A DNA stretch of 64,000 nt from Alisma plantago-aquatica. Lineage: Eukaryota > Streptophyta > Magnoliopsida > Alismatales > Alismataceae. The stretch is taken from assembly GCA_963693085.1 (NCBI GenBank), contig OY856413.1:470635879-470699878 (forward strand), given 5' to 3'. Shown piece by piece: positions 60,351 through 64,000 of this stretch. Both the position numbers and the translations under genes were made by a program. A model generated the notes under the pieces. That model made no database searches. It saw only the letters and a list, made by a program, of their open reading frames with translations, and was not told the origin of the DNA. Position 1 is the stretch's first letter. Each line of letters opens with the position of its first letter.

Positions 60351-60470
60351 CGCGCATTCTTCTCTCGTGCAGATATCCATATATTTATATTGTGTAGAGT
60401 TACATGACATCGCACATTCTTCCGTCGTGCGGATATCAATATATTTTTATTGTGTAAAGTTACATGACAT
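60351..60470 (+). repeat. 60-bp tandem repeat, two units
   Basis: 60351-60410 and 60411-60470 align base for base with about eight differences, sharing GTGTARAGTTACATGACATCG. Lies just left of the LINE fragment. Confidence 0.95.
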
Positions 60471-60479
60471 CGATTGCTT

Positions 60480-60944
60480 GGCCATCAAGACAAAGGTAAG
60501 GCGTCATATATAACTGGTATGCCGGTTGCTGACCAGTTGGCCATACTCTCCCTGATTGTAGTAGAGATGTGCTGATATGTATTCTTGTTAAGTCGATCAT
60601 GGAGAATTGAAACATCAAGAAGGCACTGACCTAGATCATCAGTGCTTTCAATGCCAATTCTATGCACATGAGGTGTTTCAAGAAAAGAAACAACAAGACT
60701 TTTCTTTAGAGATAGCTTGGCCCCACCTATGCAAAAGTCTTCAAAACTCCAAGGATGTCATATGCCTATTGCGTGTCAGCTTCCGACATCAAAAGGATAT
60801 CATCATCAACAAAAACATGGGTAAGGGGCGTGCCATGCCTTCTGAGGAAAATGGGCTTCCATTGATTATGGCTAACTAACTTTTTAATTGCCCCGAATAA
60901 CCCCTCCATACAGAGAATAAAGATATACATGCTAAGTGGCTCAC
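60480..60944 (-). pseudogene. LINE reverse transcriptase fragment, cut by gypsy LTR
   Basis: On the minus strand the text enters at 60944 with EPLSMYIFILCMEGL (RT block after GDPLS), then HVFVDDDILLMSEADT (catalytic xxDD, about 60810-60760), then MHRIGIESTDDLGQ (about 60667-60626) and LHDRLNKNTYQH. It ends near 60535 with MANWSAT. Homology stops exactly where the LTR begins at 60945, so the upstream half should lie beyond the other end of that gypsy element, outside the window. This is a different LINE copy from the one at 25.7-29.1 kb. Confidence 0.88.
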
Positions 60945-62222
60945 TGTTACAACCCCAATTTTTGGGTTCATATGCTTGGAAATACAATTTCTCCAATAAA
61001 TGTATGATTATGGGAATTGTATGAATTATATGTATTGAATGGATTCTCTTTGCAATGTTTTCTTTGTGCATGTGATTTCGTGGATCATAATATGTTAATG
61101 AGTCCAATATGGTTAAAAGAAAAAGAAGAAATCAAATAATGCATTAGTAAGAAGGAAATTGAGATAATAATAAAAATATGAGAAATATGTGAAAAGATGT
61201 ATGATTGAATCATCATGGATGAGATTTTGAATCCACAAGGTTTCTAATGGTACAAGGAATCCAAATAAAGAGAATAAAAGAGTAAGGGAGATAAAATATG
61301 TCTTATTAAGAGATAACTTGCATGTGAAGAAAAGACTCCCATAATTTTGTATTTGAATCCCAAATTTGGAACACAAGTAGTTTAAGTCCTAATGGATTTT
61401 CTCTTAAAATTTGGTATTAATTGGACATGTGGTTTGGGAGATATGATTTTTGGAAGATTTTCTAAAGTAGAAAGGAAAAGAAGAAATGCATTAAATGTCA
61501 CACATTAGATTTATTATTCAATTTAAATAGGATTTGGGGCGCGCGCTGTGAGTCGTTGGATCTAGCATCCAACGATGCCTGCCGATCGTCTAGATCCAGT
61601 CAGAATAGGAATAGGGGAGGAAATGTCTGATCTTTCACTCCAATTTTCATGAGATCTAGTGCATGTGCAAGCAAGGAAATTGCATGGTTGGGTTCGGGAG
61701 ATGTTTCCACGCAAAACCAACCTAGGTTTTGCTAGGTTTCAGGGCCGTTCTAGGAAACGCCCAATCCCAGTGGAACTGGGTTTGGCGGCGAGGTTGGGGT
61801 GCCAATCCTAGACCTCCACACCTATAAATAGTACCCCCTTGGCTTCGTTCGAGCTTTGTGGAGGCAAGCAGTGTGATTTCATCCCTGATAGCTCTGTAGT
61901 TTGCTCGATTGCTTGCACTCCAGTGAGAACCAGTCACGACGTCGCTGCTGTTCGCGCGTAGGAAGACGAAGGAGAGAAAGGGAAAAAAGACTCCAATACC
62001 CCCGGCTCCAGTGAAGGTGCAGAGGGGCAGGGTAGTCTTTCCACCCGACGTCAAGTGTGCGGCTCGCATAGCACCTACATACACATGGTGAGAAGCTATT
62101 AGCAGAGGTGGACCACATGGAAAGGAAAAAAGACACCCAATTATGATGTGACACTCTGCTATTGGCCGAGAGGTAATTATCTCACGAAATTCGTATCAAA
62201 TAATTGGTAAATTGGATGGAGA

Positions 62223-62278
<56 letters not shown>

Positions 62279-63811
62279 ATTGATCAAAAAATGCAAGGAA
62301 TTCAATAAAAATAGATTTAGAGCCTAAATTTGATCATAGTTTGAAAAGTGGATAAAGTTGTTAACCTTAATGCTTTATAATGAGGAAAAACCCTAATTTG
62401 ATGATTCTATGAAATTGAGATGAGTAATATGGATAATCTATGGACATATTAACATGTTTTTAATAAAAAGACATTTAGATGTCTAATAGAGGATCCATAT
62501 GCCTAATAGGTTAATTTAGGGTTTTATATGTTTAATGCACATTAATGGGCTTAGAAACCCTAATCTAAGTGTTAACGTGTTTTAATGAATTATATTTCCA
62601 GATTCTTTGTATAAAAGTGATATTAAGTCGATCCCAATCCAAATTAATGAAAAGAAGGTTTTAATGGGAATAAAGTGAATAAATAGGGTTTTGAACCTAG
62701 ATTTGATGTTTTAAGGTTTTTGTGGACATAGAAGAGGAAAGTTATAAAATAGATCTAAAGAACCCTAAGGAAACCCTAATTCAGATTAAAAACCCTAGAA
62801 AGTGAGTCCAAGTCAATAAAGTAAGTTCTTGATGAGTATGTATTAAATAGGTTGTACATGCTTTTCAAGTTTCTGTTCTTTTATGTGATTAATTGATTGG
62901 CTTGCTGGATTGGACATCTAGTTGGATTTGGATATATTGCTTCATTTGAGACTCCAAATTAGGTATGTGGTTATGCTTATGACTAATCGCTCTAGTTTCA
63001 CAACGATTTCCAAAGTTTTATCGGTTGCTTGAAATTAACTGCTTGGTTGACATTTATTTCATGCAACTACAAAGTGACTATGGCTATCACCATAAGTATA
63101 TGTGCATGACTAGCTCAGATCCTAGTCCTCCTTTGTAGCTTTGATGATGATGAGATGAATGACCTAGTACATGGTATACCCTTGGGGTAGGATCATCATG
63201 TTATCATGAGTTGATGTGTTGGTCTACTCTAGGGTAGGACCATATGAATACATAGCCCTAGGTCGTGGTCTACCTAAAAGGTAGGATCATAGGGGCTATT
63301 TGAAATCTACTATATGAGAGAGGTAATATCCATGTCCACTGTAGGGACATCACAGAGGCAGGGATATGTAGGGATTGAGTAGTCATGTTTAATATATAAA
63401 GTTTGATCTGTTAAGTAATAATTTGGTTGTATTATGTTGTTACAAATACAGGCAAGATTGTGGTTCCCCCACATACTAATATAATTCATTACACTGACCA
63501 ACGTTTTGTTTGTCAACGTTTTAGGAATATCTATAATTGGACAAACAATAAAGTGGAACTTGTGAAGAAGAAAGATAATCTATTAAAGGATGATTTATCT
63601 AGATAGACCTCTATAATGGGTAGAAGTTCCATAATCCTATATTTTCCAAGGTATGTGAAAAGAAATTTTTTATCCTGCTTCAAGCTTAGTTGTGGTAGAA
63701 TTTATTAATTATTTTTTATTATTTGCAAAACCATTGATCTTGTTTTGGGATAGAGGCTCTGAGTTCTTGGTCTTCCTTAATTGGGGGTTACCAGGAGGCA
63801 GGGTCATTACA
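60945..63811 (+). mobile_element. Ty3/gypsy LTR, plus strand (2867 bp)
   Basis: Starts TGTTACAACCCC at the LINE break and ends GGGTCATTACA before a primer-like site. On the plus strand it matches the minus-strand sequence of the LTRs at 889-3688 and 8167-10985 at both ends (e.g. CAACGTTTTGTTTGTCAACG, GGGAGGCAGGGTC-like text at 63793-63805), but its middle is diverged. It carries telobox motifs at about 62385-62810 and a (TA)n tract at 62228-62275. The candidate left target site is CTCAC (60940-60944). The minus-strand frames at 61113-61376 and 61722-62154 are unsupported. Confidence 0.85.
62228..62275. repeat. (TA)n microsatellite inside the LTR
   Basis: About 23 TA units, absent from the two LTRs at the left of the window. 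Confidence 0.97.
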
Positions 63812-64000
63812 TTTGGTATGAGAGAGATGGTTTTCCATTTAATCTCTAATAATTATTGAATTTTACAAACTCTTTAGAACCCAAGGGAGTTATTAGAGGA
63901 TTTTCCAATGATGGAGGTGTCTAGAAAAGGATCACAGTCTGGGAGCTGATAAGATTTTCCTCCACCCCGCTAGTTGGTCTATGAGGAATCTTGGGTTCTG
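63812..64000 (+). repeat. Gypsy primer site and leader, running off the window
   Basis: TGGTATGAGAGA (63814-63825) is a decayed iMet primer site two bases after the LTR. The following 170 bases match the complement of 700-874, including GGGAGTTATTAGAGGATTTT. The body of this element lies beyond 64000. Confidence 0.85.

Overview
This is plant nuclear DNA, made almost entirely of transposable elements nested inside one another. The evidence is a Sirevirus-type Ty1/copia element with a tRNA-iMet primer site, large Ty3/gypsy LTRs, two CACTA (En/Spm) transposons carrying Transposase_21, DUF4216 and Transposase_24 genes, L1-type LINEs with zf-RVT domains, MITE-like repeats and long AT/GA/CA microsatellites. 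It is a flowering plant; the GC-rich LINE ORF1 would suit a monocot, but that is a weak guess. I see no intact host gene. At most there is a possible gene 3' end at the left edge and a promoter-like stretch near 59.7-60.3 kb.

Layout. (1) 488-10985: a decayed minus-strand Ty3/gypsy copy with 2.8-kb LTRs (889-3688 and 8167-10985) and an extra leader plus primer site left of the first LTR. (2) 10986-13186: nothing recognised. (3) 13187-59650: a low-copy unit of about 1.1-1.3 kb, present twice in tandem. Its first copy was broken up by CACTA-1 (13805-22883, TSD AGT), a hAT-like element (23161-24153) and a very large nest (24226-58285). The second copy (58553-59650) still shows the unfilled site for all three insertions. 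(4) 60480-60944: a LINE fragment cut by a plus-strand LTR of the same gypsy family (60945-63811), whose internal region runs off the right edge.

The nest works like Russian dolls. A Mutator-like short element with GAACCGGT-type arms (24226 to 58285) holds AT-rich DNA with two inverted 390-bp MITEs and an L1 LINE (25712-57987, 18-bp TSD). The LINE ORF1 is split by CACTA-2 (29240-56587, TSD GAT). The last intron of a CACTA-2 gene is split by a young Sirevirus (40763-49242, TSD GTTGG, LTRs differing at about 10 of 1420 positions). At each level the flanking duplication or reading frame can be read directly, so the order of insertion can be reconstructed.

No element here looks fully autonomous as written. 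The Sirevirus and the CACTA-2 transposase are nearly intact, but several of their breaks are single missing bases in A-runs, so assembly error must be considered. The most unusual signal is a family of TCGGTCGA...TCGACCGA hairpins placed both in the Sirevirus LTRs and in its gag-pol gap.
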